Below are positions 37,377-46,194 of a stretch of 64,000 bases of DNA, piece by piece. Source of the stretch: Methanosarcina barkeri 3. Lineage in GTDB: Archaea > Halobacteriota > Methanosarcinia > Methanosarcinales > Methanosarcinaceae. The first letter of the stretch is position 1. Every line of letters begins with the position of its first letter. The stretch spans positions 2,728,001 through 2,792,000 of the forward strand of contig NZ_CP009517.1 of assembly GCF_000970305.1 (NCBI RefSeq), read 5' to 3'. The notes below the pieces were generated by a model. That model was not told where the DNA came from and made no database searches. It saw nothing but the letters and a program-made list of their open reading frames with translations. The position numbers and the translations under genes are program-made.

Positions 37377-38342
37377 ATGATTAAAGTAGTGACTCCATCC
37401 AGACTCCATCTTACCCTGATAGACCTCAATGCAGAGATAGGCAGGGTCGATGGAGGAGCGGGAATCACCCTTGAATATCCCGGCCTGGAAATTTCTGCAA
37501 CTGAAGCTGATAATATAGAGATCATCGGCAATTCTCTTCTCGCAGACAAAATAAAAAAAGCTGTACAGGCACTTCTTCCAACAGGAAAAGGGATAAAACT
37601 GCATATTAAAGATAGTCTTCCTGATCATGTAGGACTAGGTTCAGGGACTCAGGCTGCATTATCGGCAGCAGTAGCCGTAAATCGGATTTATGGACTGGAA
37701 AAAAGTATTAGGGAACTTGCAGTTGCGGTTGGCAGGGGAGGCACATCCGGAATAGGAGTTGCTGCTTTTGAGGATGGTGGTTTTATTCTGGACGGAGGAC
37801 ATAAGTTCAAGGATAAAGGTGCATTTTCTCCTTCTTCAGCTAGCCACGTACCTCCTGGCCCTGTCCTTTTCAGAAGAAACTTTCCTGAATGGCCTATTGT
37901 CCTTGTAATTCCTCAAGGAAAAGGAGCTCACGATACGGAAGAAGTTGACATTTTCAAGAAATATTGTCCGATTCCCCTTGCCGAAGTTCAGGAAATTTCC
38001 CATGTAATTCTCATGCAGATGCTTCCTGCACTTATCGAGGAAGACCTGGAAAGTTTTGGCAAAGCAATTAATCACATCCAGACTGTAGGTTTTAAGAAAA
38101 GGGAAGTTGAACTTCAGTCACAGCCTGTTCTGGATATCATGAATTACATGCGTGACAACGGTGCGCATGGAGCAGGTATCAGTTCTTTCGGGCCGGTAGT
38201 TTACGGCATTGTCGGAAGCATTGAGGAAGGCAAAAGACTCCAGCAAGAAACCCAGCGTATGCTTGACGAATCTCTTGGTGGAAGAGTCCTGCTCACAAAG
38301 GGAAGGAATCAGGGTGCGGATATTTCTGGAGGTCCGGATTGA
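37377..38342 (+). CDS. Beta-ribofuranosylaminobenzene 5'-phosphate synthase
   Basis: Joins PRPP and 4-hydroxybenzoate (or 4-aminobenzoate) with loss of CO2 and PPi, the first committed step of tetrahydromethanopterin/sarcinapterin synthesis. The 321-residue GHMP-superfamily protein begins VVTPSRLHLTLIDLN, has the loop LPDHVGLGSGTQAALSAAVA (about 81-100), GRGGTSGIGVAAFEDGGFILDGGH and a late SSFGPVVYG motif. The ATG at 37377 has no strong ribosome binding site. Its stop overlaps the next gene's TTG start, so it is translated together with Nop5-fibrillarin. Confidence 0.93.
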   Translation: MIKVVTPSRLHLTLIDLNAEIGRVDGGAGITLEYPGLEISATEADNIEIIGNSLLADKIKKAVQALLPTGKGIKLHIKDSLPDHVGLGSGTQAALSAAVAVNRIYGLEKSIRELAVAVGRGGTSGIGVAAFEDGGFILDGGHKFKDKGAFSPSSASHVPPGPVLFRRNFPEWPIVLVIPQGKGAHDTEEVDIFKKYCPIPLAEVQEISHVILMQMLPALIEEDLESFGKAINHIQTVGFKKREVELQSQPVLDIMNYMRDNGAHGAGISSFGPVVYGIVGSIEEGKRLQQETQRMLDESLGGRVLLTKGRNQGADISGGPD

Positions 38343-39349
38343 AGATTAATACCTGGTTTGGAACTCTTGAAACCGACATAGTCGGAGAAATTCTGGAATC
38401 CAGACTTCTTTCAAAAGACATCAGGAAGCTTGCACTTCATTCTCTTTCCCTAAGGGAAAGCAGATTGAATTTACCCCCTGAAGGTTTTGACCTAAAGGCA
38501 GCAGCTATCAAAGCCGGATTTGCGGAGTCACCTGCCGAATATTACTTTCTTTTACACGAAGTTACTCTGGAGGCTGCAAAACTCCAGGTTTCAAGCGCCA
38601 TCACTCCTGACCAGCGAATTATTCAGGCTGTAGAAGCCCTGGACGATATCAATGAAACTACAAACGCCCTGTCTGAAAGACTTTCTGAATGGTACGGAGG
38701 CTATTTCCCGGAAAGCGGATTAGGTGGGGAAGACCTGGCACTTTTTATTGTAAAGTACGGCTCCCGTGAAAACATCAGCTCTGAAGATCCTCTTTACTTG
38801 AAAGCCAGAAGCTCAATGGGTGCAAAACTTGAACCTGCCGATGAAGCACTTCTTAAAGGTTTTGCGGAAAGTGTACTTAGCCTGTATGAACGGAGACGAC
38901 AGATCGAGGCTTATATTGAGAATAGCATGGAACAGGTTGCACCCAACCTGAAACATATTGCGGGCCCAATGCTTGGAGCAAGGTTAATAAGTCTTGCAGG
39001 AAGCCTCGAAAAACTTGCTGAGTTTCCTTCCAGCACAATTCAGGTTATAGGAGCCAGCAAGGCTCTTTTCAAGCATCTTCGGGCTCGGGCTCCATCTCCA
39101 AAGCATGGGATTATCTACAGCCATCCTTTAGTAAACACAGCGCCGTGGTGGTTAAGGGGAAAAGTAGCAAGGGCTGTTGCGTCAAAGCTTTCCCTTGCTG
39201 CACGCATTGACTTTTATTCTGGGGAAAAAGATCCCTCCCTTATGGAAAAACTTGAAGCGAAAGTCCTGCAGATAAGAACTCTGAACCCCAGGCCTCCTCA
39301 AAAAAAGCAGGAAAGCGGAGCAAAGCTAAAGAAAAGGAGGAGGAAGTAA
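38339..39349 (+). CDS. C/D box RNP core protein Nop5 (Nop56/58)
   Basis: Scaffold of archaeal C/D guide RNPs; binds L7Ae-box RNA and fibrillarin for 2'-O-methylation of rRNA and tRNA. In the 336-residue protein the N-terminal domain (about 1-120) contacts fibrillarin, a coiled-coil follows, and the Nop domain (about 190-300) contains the typical APNLKHIAGPMLGARLISLAGSLEKLAEFPSSTIQVIGASKALFKHL and KHGIIYSHPLV. The tail is Lys/Arg-rich. The TTG start overlaps the previous stop (TTGA) with GGAGGT just before it. The next gene starts at the base after this stop. Confidence 0.95.
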   Translation: MKINTWFGTLETDIVGEILESRLLSKDIRKLALHSLSLRESRLNLPPEGFDLKAAAIKAGFAESPAEYYFLLHEVTLEAAKLQVSSAITPDQRIIQAVEALDDINETTNALSERLSEWYGGYFPESGLGGEDLALFIVKYGSRENISSEDPLYLKARSSMGAKLEPADEALLKGFAESVLSLYERRRQIEAYIENSMEQVAPNLKHIAGPMLGARLISLAGSLEKLAEFPSSTIQVIGASKALFKHLRARAPSPKHGIIYSHPLVNTAPWWLRGKVARAVASKLSLAARIDFYSGEKDPSLMEKLEAKVLQIRTLNPRPPQKKQESGAKLKKRRRK

Positions 39350-40030
39350 ATGCCTGAAGTCAAAAAGCTATCGGATGGGATCTTTGAAGTTATAAAAGAC
39401 AAAAAACAGCTTGCTACAAAGAACCTTGACCCTGGAAAAGCCGTTTATGGAGAAAAACTGATCCCGGTTCAAGAGACTGAGTATCGGACCTGGGACCCTC
39501 GCAGGAGCAAACTTGGAGCCATGGTCTTGAAAAAATTCAATATTAGCCTTAAGGAAAATTCAAAAGTGCTCTACCTGGGAGCAGCTTCAGGCACAACAGT
39601 AAGCCATGTCTCGGATATTGTTTCGGAAGGTGCGGTTTATGCCGTTGAGTTTGCTCCGAGAAGCATGAGAGATCTGATAAGACTTGCATCAAGGCGAAAA
39701 AATATCCACCCAATTCTGGCTGATGCCGGTAAACCGGACAGTTACTCCCATCTCGTTGAGCCTGTCGATCTTATTTTCCAGGACGTTGCGCAACCCAACC
39801 AGGCCGAGATTGCTGCAAGGAACGCAATCCGTTTTTTAAAAAGAGATGGATATCTCCTGCTTTCCATTAAAGCGCGGAGTATTGATACTGCAGCAAACCC
39901 AAAAGAAGTTTTTAAGGCAGAGGTGAAGAAACTCGAACAGGCTTTTGAGCCCGGATTTGAGATTCTTAATGCAAAGGACCTGAAACCCTATCATGAAGAC
40001 CATCTTGGAGTCCTGGCGAAGTTGAGGTGA
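39350..40030 (+). CDS. flpA: Fibrillarin, rRNA/tRNA 2'-O-methyltransferase
   Basis: SAM-dependent 2'-O-methyltransferase of C/D box RNPs. At 226 residues it has the archaeal length without the glycine/arginine-rich eukaryotic domain. SAM-binding motif VLYLGAASGTTVSHVSDIV (about 67-85), then AVEFAPRSMRDLI, NIHPILADAG and DLIFQDVAQPNQAEI. The ATG directly follows the nop5 stop, with GGAGGAGG in front, so both proteins are made from one message. Confidence 0.97.
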   Translation: MPEVKKLSDGIFEVIKDKKQLATKNLDPGKAVYGEKLIPVQETEYRTWDPRRSKLGAMVLKKFNISLKENSKVLYLGAASGTTVSHVSDIVSEGAVYAVEFAPRSMRDLIRLASRRKNIHPILADAGKPDSYSHLVEPVDLIFQDVAQPNQAEIAARNAIRFLKRDGYLLLSIKARSIDTAANPKEVFKAEVKKLEQAFEPGFEILNAKDLKPYHEDHLGVLAKLR

Positions 40031-40224
40031 CATACCTGTTTTTCGTAATTATCTGATTTTTCAGGGGAAACATTTCATTTTCAGCAGACTCATGAAATCC
40101 TTTAAAAAATCCGTGAATAAACACTTTAAAGGTTCTAAGAGTAAACATTTTAAGGGTTCCATAAGTGGACAACTGAAAAGCTCCAGAGATGAGCCCCTCT
40201 AAATGGTTCGGCATCGTGGGTTTT

Positions 40225-40770
40225 TTACCGCCTGATGCTTACCAGTAATCTTTTTTTCGTTATGGGCACTAATTTTTTCCATTCTACTACGGCATCTTCG
40301 TGAAACTCATATTCGTCTACAGTCTTATCAGAAAACTTGCCATCTACTTCATATATATAAAATCCCTCTTCCCCATCCGTAGAGACGACCTTGACTCTGT
40401 TCCCCATTTTCTTAACTTCTACGGCAGCCACATTTTTCAGGGCTTCAAGCAGCGTCGTACCCTGTTCAACCTCAAGCCTCCTGTTTTCTGCAAAGTGGTC
40501 CAGAAAAGAATAGACATTGTTCAGTTTGATACCTATCATATGTGTATTTCCAAACTTTTTTCTTTCCACAAGTTCGGCTTTTTCCAATATTTTTATATGT
40601 CTGGCAGCTACAGGCACGGAAATTCCTATTTCTCTTGCCAGACCGGATATATGTTTATCTCCTTCACTCAGGTGTTCAAGAATTGAAAGGCGCGTATCGC
40701 TTGAAATCGCCTTGAAAAGGTTTTCTCTGCCACCATTCATTCCAGAACTCCGCACAACATTTACTACCAT
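40225..40770 (-). CDS. ArsR-type regulator with transcobalamin-like (DUF4430-like) C-terminus
   Basis: 181 residues from the ATG at 40770, or 171 from MNGGREN at 40740, which has GGAG in front. Residues about 18-90 form an ArsR-type winged helix (FKAISSDTRLSILEHLSEGDKHISGLAREIGISVPVAARHIKILEKAELV). The C-terminal part (about 110-181), GFYIYEVDGKFSDKTVDEYEF followed by VEWKKLVP, resembles the small beta domain DUF4430 of cobalamin-binding transcobalamin-like proteins; this match is by eye only. The gene faces away from the DUF2162-ExbB-DUF2149 operon and is its likely regulator. TATA-like TTATAA lies 26 bp before the upstream ATG, so transcription may start at or near it. Confidence 0.75.
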   Translation of the reverse strand: MVVNVVRSSGMNGGRENLFKAISSDTRLSILEHLSEGDKHISGLAREIGISVPVAARHIKILEKAELVERKKFGNTHMIGIKLNNVYSFLDHFAENRRLEVEQGTTLLEALKNVAAVEVKKMGNRVKVVSTDGEEGFYIYEVDGKFSDKTVDEYEFHEDAVVEWKKLVPITKKRLLVSIRR

Positions 40771-41223
40771 GATGAGCTCTATTTTATCTCAAATACTTAT
40801 AATTATTGCTTTATTCAGAACAAGTAAAGTAAACTATTAGATCTTTTCATTGCTTTTTTATTTTTTAGTTTTAACAAATTTACTTTAATTACAGGTTTTT
40901 GTTTTCTTCTGTTTCCAATCATTACCTGATAAATAGAATTAATTCTTGCATAATACTTGTTAAATTAGAAATTTATTTTATTATCGCTGTCAATTGATAT
41001 CGTTTTAAAAGAGTATTATTTTACTATCTTACTAATTTAACGTCTAAACATGCCCTGAATTTAACTCATTAAGTTATTTCTCCATCTCTAACAGAAAACG
41101 GGGTGGAAATAAATTTTTAGTCTAAAAAATGCACTCTGTGAGCCCTTGTTACCTTAAAAGATAACAAGTATTACCCAAAAGCCAGGGTTTATTTAATTCT
41201 ACTATAGATGCTCAGAAGGTAAT
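40771..41223. promoter_or_regulatory. Divergent control region of the ExbB/CobN-type locus
   Basis: A 453-bp AT-rich region between the ArsR gene and the DUF2162-like gene. It should contain both promoters and the operator of the ArsR protein. For the right gene TATTTAATTCTAC at about 41189-41201 may be the TATA box, giving a start close to the ATG at 41224. I could not find a convincing palindrome. Confidence 0.4.
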
Positions 41224-41916
41224 ATGGACTCTACTGCATTAACTGTTATTGGTATTTTGATAGGTATCCTTGTCTTTGGAATTAAATCTGGAATAGGATG
41301 TGGGTTTTCAAACATAAGTAAAAGAGAAATTTTTGCAATTGGAGGTAGTTATTTTCTCCTGGCTCTTTTATTCGGAAGTGTTGCTGATCACATAAGCCTT
41401 GAAGCCTTTGAGAAGTTTTCTTCAATGGGCATGGGAATCCATGTACTTGTTTCCCTGCTTCTCATAGTGACCGGAATTTACACCCAGAAAAAATGGAACT
41501 CAGGAAAAGATGTTTCCAGGCACACTTTTCTCGCTATATCCGTACCATGTCCAGTATGTATGGCAGCCCTTGCATTATCTTGCATGCTGCTTTCACAGAG
41601 CCTTAATCTTTCCGGAATAAAAGTCGGGCTCCTTGTAGGGGTTGCTTTTTTTATAGCAGTTGTGGCTTCTTCTTTTCTTTTCAGGTTTGGAAAGATTCGA
41701 CTTGGAAAGACTCCTGAAACTATGGGCAGTGCAATGATGCTGATAGGAATCTATTATCTATTAGGAGCTCTTCTTATCCCTGCATATATACAGACAAAAA
41801 AGATGAATCTTATTTCAACCGGAGGAGGAGAAACAGGAATAATACCTCTTATGGCTTTTGGAGTCATTGTCCTTGCAGGTTTTTTCCTGGACCGTATAAG
41901 GAGGCATGATCTATGA
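41224..41916 (+). CDS. Polytopic membrane protein, DUF2162-like
   Basis: 230 residues with about six to seven hydrophobic segments (about 5-25, 35-55, 75-92, 100-125, 135-155, 175-192, 207-225). The third region holds a cysteine pair in VPCPVCMAALALSCMLL, a possible metal or redox site inside the membrane. I place it in the DUF2162 group of putative transporters that accompany ExbB-like and DUF2149 genes in methanogens. The stop overlaps the ExbB-like start as ATGA, so the two are translationally coupled. Substrate is unknown; a role in moving a cofactor or metal is inferred from context. Confidence 0.72.
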   Translation: MDSTALTVIGILIGILVFGIKSGIGCGFSNISKREIFAIGGSYFLLALLFGSVADHISLEAFEKFSSMGMGIHVLVSLLLIVTGIYTQKKWNSGKDVSRHTFLAISVPCPVCMAALALSCMLLSQSLNLSGIKVGLLVGVAFFIAVVASSFLFRFGKIRLGKTPETMGSAMMLIGIYYLLGALLIPAYIQTKKMNLISTGGGETGIIPLMAFGVIVLAGFFLDRIRRHDL

Positions 41917-42536
41917 GCCTGATGAATTTATTATCCGACATGATGAATGTCTTCTCAACGGCTTTGCTAATTCCTGTGATGTTTCTTCTCACCATTCTCG
42001 TGTTTATTTCCTTAATTCAATTAGGAGAATTCCTTTCCGAGTATACAAAAAGACATAGGGACTGGAATAATCTGGAAACTAACTGCAAAAAAATTGAGCT
42101 CAATCTTCAGAATTCGGATTTTTCGGAAGCCTCCATAGCTCTTGAGAATATCAAACAAAATTATATGGTCACTTCTTTTGCACGAGACGCTGCGAAATAC
42201 CTGAAAGAGCGGCATTTTCCTGCAATTGAGAGGCTTTCGCAGGAATATGAAATCAAGATGGCAAAACGCCTTGAACATACAAAGATAACTTCAACTATCG
42301 GTCCCATGCTTGGCCTTATGGGGACGCTTATTCCGTTAGGCCCTGCTCTGATAGGGCTTTCGAAAGGAGACCTCGAGACCCTTGCACAAAACCTGATGAT
42401 TGCTTTTGCGACAACCGTTGTAGGGCTTTTTGCTGCCGGAATAGGCTATGTGCTTACACAGGTCAGACGGCGCTGGTACTGGGAAGATATGTCGGACATA
42501 GATTATATCCTGGATACCATTGAGGAAAAGAATTGA
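41913..42536 (+). CDS. MotA/TolQ/ExbB-type proton channel protein
   Basis: 207 residues. An N-terminal membrane helix (about 18-36), a cytoplasmic helical domain (about 40-125) and two closing helices (about 125-150 and 160-185) match the ExbB/TolQ layout. The signature TKITSTIGPMLGLMGTLIPLGPAL (about 124-147) and LMIAFATTVVGLFAAGIGYVLT (about 160-181) are characteristic of the proton-channel part. In bacteria such proteins use the proton gradient to drive TonB or Tol. Here it sits between a DUF2162-like protein and an ExbD-like DUF2149 protein, and no TonB is visible. It starts within the stop of the upstream gene. Confidence 0.92.
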   Translation: MSLMNLLSDMMNVFSTALLIPVMFLLTILVFISLIQLGEFLSEYTKRHRDWNNLETNCKKIELNLQNSDFSEASIALENIKQNYMVTSFARDAAKYLKERHFPAIERLSQEYEIKMAKRLEHTKITSTIGPMLGLMGTLIPLGPALIGLSKGDLETLAQNLMIAFATTVVGLFAAGIGYVLTQVRRRWYWEDMSDIDYILDTIEEKN

Positions 42537-42569
42537 AATTTATCATCTCTTAATAGCGAGGAAGAATTC

Positions 42570-43007
42570 ATGAGAAAGTCCAGAAGATACAGGCGGACAG
42601 GGCTTTTAAAAGATGAGGATGAGCAAAGCCCTATGATAAACGTTGCCAATGTTTTTGATGTTGCAATGGTCTTTTCTGTAGCTCTATTAGTTGCACTTGT
42701 TATGTCATATCACCTCCCAGAACTTCTGAGCTCCAATGAGGATTTTACCATTGTCAAAAATCCGGGAGCTCAGGATATGAAGATCGTCATCAAAGAAGAA
42801 GGTAAACCCATTGAAGTCATGAATATGACCGATAATATAGGAGGAGGAACCGGAGAAGCTCTTGGAACAGCTTACAGGCTCGCCGACGGCAAGGTAATTT
42901 ACGTACCTGATAATGGTACATCTTCAGGTACATCTTCAGGTACATCTTCTTCGTCAGGTACGTCTGCTCCAACTAAAGTAATTTCACTCAAATCTAACTC
43001 AGATTGA
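42570..43007 (+). CDS. ExbD-like DUF2149 protein
   Basis: 145 residues: a short basic N-terminus, one membrane helix (about 25-46) with an aspartate in NVFDVAMVFSVALLVALVM, and an outer domain ending in YRLADGKVIYVPDNG. The membrane aspartate corresponds in position to the proton-carrying Asp of ExbD/TolR (PLVDVMLVLLIF-type motif). The end is low complexity, with GTSS repeats coded by a 12-bp direct repeat (GGTACATCTTCA). It lies 33 bp behind the ExbB-like gene with GAGGAAG before the ATG. It is probably the stator partner of the ExbB-like channel. Confidence 0.85.
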   Translation: MRKSRRYRRTGLLKDEDEQSPMINVANVFDVAMVFSVALLVALVMSYHLPELLSSNEDFTIVKNPGAQDMKIVIKEEGKPIEVMNMTDNIGGGTGEALGTAYRLADGKVIYVPDNGTSSGTSSGTSSSSGTSAPTKVISLKSNSD

Positions 43008-43364
43008 TTAGCCTGAAAGTCCTGTTTACTTCAGGTATTTTCATTTATTTGCACATGTTATTCCTAAGATATTCATTTTCGTAATAATTCATCCGAGATA
43101 AAACAATATCAATATCAGTCGTTACTAAGACTCAATGTACCAAATTTTCAATATATTTTCTTACTGTTGGTGTTAATTATGTTTATTCTTACGGTTCGTT
43201 GGTTACTTGTCGAAGTTCCTGTTTTTATTAAAATGATATTGCCAACTTATTTTGGTAGGTTGAACAATTACTAACTTTCCAGGAAAGTTAGTTTATTTTG
43301 GTTTTTCCACTTTAAGTATAATTTTTAATTTATTCTCTGAAAACTTTATCGAATTGGCTCCTTT
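43008..43364. other. Spacer behind the ExbD-like gene
   Basis: About 360 bp without a gene. It contains the near-perfect palindrome at 43271-43291, listed separately, which may end the upstream operon. Confidence 0.45.
43271..43291. terminator. 21-bp palindrome, terminator or operator
   Basis: CTAACTTTCC-A-GGAAAGTTAG is a perfect 10-bp inverted repeat with a 1-bp centre, followed by T-rich sequence. It lies 260 bp after the DUF2149 gene and about 90 bp before the duplicated leader. Either a terminator of the ExbB-type operon or a protein-binding site. Confidence 0.45.
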
Positions 43365-43672
43365 ACCCTAAAAGCTAATAATTGTGAGCTAAACACTTTA
43401 TTTTATATATTATATCCATATATTCTAAGCGTTAAAAACATATTACAAAATCAGCCATTTATTAGCTTCAGAAATTTCCGGTTTTAAAATTAATATCCAG
43501 AATCTAGAATTTTCGATTTCACTTTTAAAACTTAATGGCTGTTTCCTGTAGGTTTTTGAGAAATTCCTAAATCAGAACTTTTAGACTGACAATAGTCTGG
43601 TGAGCTAGACATCCTGAATATTTTTTCACCTGGGATGTTCCGTGGTTCATTATCGATTATCTGGGGATAAAA
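43365..43672 (+). promoter_or_regulatory. Duplicated leader, copy A
   Basis: About 305 bp homologous to the region before cobN (46195-46504). Shared landmarks in the same order: TTTACCC...AGCTAATAAT, TTATTTTATATATT (TATA box, about 43398-43411), CGATTTCACTTTTAAAACTTAA, a small hairpin (43583-43598), TGAGC, a second hairpin (43609-43638) and CTGGGGATAAA before an ATG. The predicted start near 43432 gives a leader of about 240 nt. Both hairpins differ in sequence from copy B but still pair. Confidence 0.65.
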
Positions 43673-43783
43673 ATGCAAGAAAAACTTATAATGATAGCGG
43701 TTTTAGTTCTACTGGTATTGACATCATTATCAACTATTCTATACTGGTGGAATCTACCACTGGCTAAGAAAAAAATGTTTTGA
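43673..43783 (+). CDS. Small single-span membrane peptide (36 aa)
   Basis: A 36-residue frame starting MQEKLIMIAVLVLLVLTS and ending PLAKKKMF: a short basic start, one hydrophobic helix, and a Trp pair near its end. The ATG occupies the same place, behind CTGGGGATAAA, as the cobN start in the second copy of the leader. It is therefore either a real tiny membrane protein under the same control as cobN, or the remaining signal-peptide end of a lost cobN paralog. The two possibilities cannot be separated from one sequence. Confidence 0.45.
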   Translation: MQEKLIMIAVLVLLVLTSLSTILYWWNLPLAKKKMF

Positions 43784-44029
43784 ATTTGTATTGGAAAATC
43801 GGTGCAAAACATGACAGCCAAGTTTTTTCGGGCAAATAGTCCATTTTTACGGAAACTTTGCTTATTTTATATTTTTGAAGTCTCTTCGAATTAAGAAGAA
43901 CTTCATGGTACTTCCGGAAAAGGAAACATTGCAAATGCGGTACCAGATAAGTATATTTGTTTTCTGCTAAGAGTTATTAGCTTTTCCGTTAAGGATATTA
44001 TTTAATAGCCGGAGACCAAACTTATAACT
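43784..44029. promoter_or_regulatory. Promoter of the DUF1638 gene
   Basis: ATTATTTAATAG at about 43996-44007 is TATA-like and lies about 25 nt before the ATG at 44030, so the message may begin at the start codon (leaderless). No ribosome binding site is seen before the ATG, in agreement. Confidence 0.4.
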
Positions 44030-44824
44030 ATGACAGCTCTGGGTATAGTTGGGTGTAGAGTATTTGAGGATGAAATTACCCATGTGCTTGCAAACGGTCC
44101 TGATATAGACAGGATCTACATCATAGAAAACGAAGAAAACGACGGCCTTCTATACAAGCTTGAATCCGAAGGATTTGAACCAGTTGTCCTGCCCTTTTAC
44201 AAAATAAAAACAGACCTGAAACGTAGTAATGAGTTCAGCATTATTGTTCAGCTTCAGGGAATGGGACTCCATATAGACCCTGCCCTGCTTAAAAGTAAAA
44301 CGTATACAAACGTTGACCTCATGTCCAGGCTTGTGGACGGAATTCTACTTTTTTACGGCTCCTGCGGACAGGCATTTTCCAGGATACAAAGAGATTTTGC
44401 TCATAAGGGATGCCCTATAAAGCCACTTCAGGACAGGAGCACAGGCGAATCAATCAAACCCGTTGAAGACTGCATTGCAGCAGCTCTCGGAGGCAACTCT
44501 AATTATCGGAAAATCCTGAAAAATCACAGTGACACCTTTTTCTTAACTCCTATGTGGGCTGTAAACTGGAAGACTGTCTTCAGAGTTGGCGATAAACCGC
44601 CTCTGGGTTTTGAATTCACTCCTGAATATATGAGAGAACTCGGTTACCGAAAAGTTGCCGGAATTAACACGAAACTATCCTATGAATCTGATTTTGAGAA
44701 AAAAATTGAAGAATTTGCACATAACTTCGGTTTCGAGATCATAGAACTGGAAGGAAGCACTGAAATAGTGAAAAAATCGTATAACCAGATGCGAACCATG
44801 CTTCGCAGGCCACTTAAAGTCTAA
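44030..44824 (+). CDS. DUF1638 domain protein
   Basis: 264 residues, soluble. The family stretch begins ALGIVGCRVFEDEITHVL and includes LLFYGSCGQAFSRIQ, PLQDRSTGESIKPVEDCIAAALGG and FLTPMWAVNWKTVF. Cys10 and the cysteine in YGSCGQ, together with the one at GCPIKPLQD, are candidate ligand residues. DUF1638 proteins occur in methanogens near methyltransferase and corrinoid genes; a link to corrinoid metabolism is family context plus the neighbouring cobN-like gene. The reaction is unknown. It lacks a ribosome binding site and may be translated from a leaderless message. Confidence 0.85.
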   Translation: MTALGIVGCRVFEDEITHVLANGPDIDRIYIIENEENDGLLYKLESEGFEPVVLPFYKIKTDLKRSNEFSIIVQLQGMGLHIDPALLKSKTYTNVDLMSRLVDGILLFYGSCGQAFSRIQRDFAHKGCPIKPLQDRSTGESIKPVEDCIAAALGGNSNYRKILKNHSDTFFLTPMWAVNWKTVFRVGDKPPLGFEFTPEYMRELGYRKVAGINTKLSYESDFEKKIEEFAHNFGFEIIELEGSTEIVKKSYNQMRTMLRRPLKV

Positions 44825-45089
44825 ATATGTTTTTTTCTTAACAGCGCTCTAAATTACTGAAATATTCCCTTGTTATGTCAATTTCAAGATGAATAGCTTT
44901 AATTCAGAAGCTGTATATAATTCTTGATACCTTCCCAGCACTGAGAGCTTCTTCATCTTCAGTTACAGGACTATTTTTCATGAAGCAAATCATGTCTACA
45001 AAATATTAAAAAGTAGTTATTTTTTAGCTTACGTGACATTATCAGGTAAACCTTCAGCTTATGCAAATCAGTACATTGATTTTATCCCG

Positions 45090-45164
45090 ATGTAATTGAT
45101 ACTGATCTCAATATAATTGATACTGATTTCAATGTAACTGATACTGATTTCAATATAGTTGATA
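45090..45164. repeat. 21-bp tandem repeat
   Basis: About 3.5 copies of a 21-bp unit (AATTGATACTGATTTCAATGT-like) at steps 45094, 45115, 45136 and 45157. Confidence 0.85.
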
Positions 45165-45427
45165 AGTGCAAGTACGAACCGGTGGAAAAAAGAGATCAAT
45201 TCCAGCAATTAAAGAAGTCAGTTTAGAAATATTTCCATATTGGACTTTAACAATAAATGCCCATAGCCGGAAGTTAAAGTATTGAGTTCATCATTTTGGT
45301 GTTGAGATAATTGACCATAAACGTACGACAGAATTAATCATAAAAGTAAGACATAATTGACATAAAAATAAAACAAGTTGACCATAAAAATGCGATGAAA
45401 GAGAGAAAAAATAATAGAAACTTTAAA

Positions 45428-45600
45428 GCAAATTACTCCCGGAAGACTGCAGTCTTAAGGATATAAAAATGGCAAACTAATCCTTAGACTGCAGTTTAAA
45501 AAAGTGTTAAATAGCAAATTATTCCCGGAAGACTGCAGTTTTTAGGAGAATAAAATGGCAAATTACTCCTGGGAAACTACAGATTTACGGAGGTTTAACT
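45428..45600. repeat. Interspersed repeat with inverted arms
   Basis: GCAAATTACTCCCGGAAGACTGCAG occurs in related form at 45428, 45514 and 45558. Between the first two, GACTGCAGTCTTAAGGA is followed by its inverse TCCTTAGACTGCAGT about 30 bp later, so a hairpin is possible. Function unknown. Confidence 0.7.
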
Positions 45601-46194
45601 GGCACCTCAGGTGACAAATCAAGTAAATTTGATTTGCATATAAGTAAACTTACATTTAAATATATAAATATTTCGTAGTCTTAAGACACCACCAATAAAA
45701 GAGATAGATCGCAAAACAAGTTAAAGTGAAGAATTGAATTATATAAAAATGTTAGAATATAAAAAGGAAGAAATAATAAAAAGAAATAAGCACTAATAAA
45801 ATAAATAGACATTAATAATATAAATAGACGTTAATAATATAAATAGTTACCAATAAAGATAAATGAATATTTTAAGCAAGTAGATGATTTTAAATAAACA
45901 AGTTATTTTCTTTGCTATTAGGTTAGCCAGTATGTAGTGTTTCATAGTTATCAAAGAATTTCGTTGATTTATGAATGAAAGAAAAATGCACTTTACTATT
46001 TCAAACAGGTAACTTATAGTTACTTTTTGAATTTGATCTGACAAAGATAATGTTTTGAAAGTTTAGTGGTGAAATAATATTCAAAAGATATAATTCTCTA
46101 TTTTTGTACTTATTCTTTAATTGAGTAATAATCGTTCTCGAGTTCTGCAAAACAATGAAGAGTCATAATATGCACTATACAAAAAATGCTATTT

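Larger units (their letters stand above)
44825..46194. other. Long AT-rich spacer with repeats
   Basis: About 1.4 kb between the DUF1638 gene and the cobN leader. It holds a 21-bp tandem array (45090-45164) and three related blocks around GACTGCAG (45428-45600). Below 45700 it is nearly all A/T, with repeats of AATATAAATAGACATTAAT type. The frame at 45847-46044 on the minus strand is not credible. Confidence 0.55.

Noticed and set aside
43673-43783. TonB-like protein for the ExbB/ExbD pair
   Set aside because: Only 36 residues with one hydrophobic span; no periplasmic domain or Pro-rich spacer.
45847-46044. Minus-strand frame of 65 codons
   Set aside because: Lies in extremely AT-rich spacer, hydrophobic by base composition, no initiation signal.
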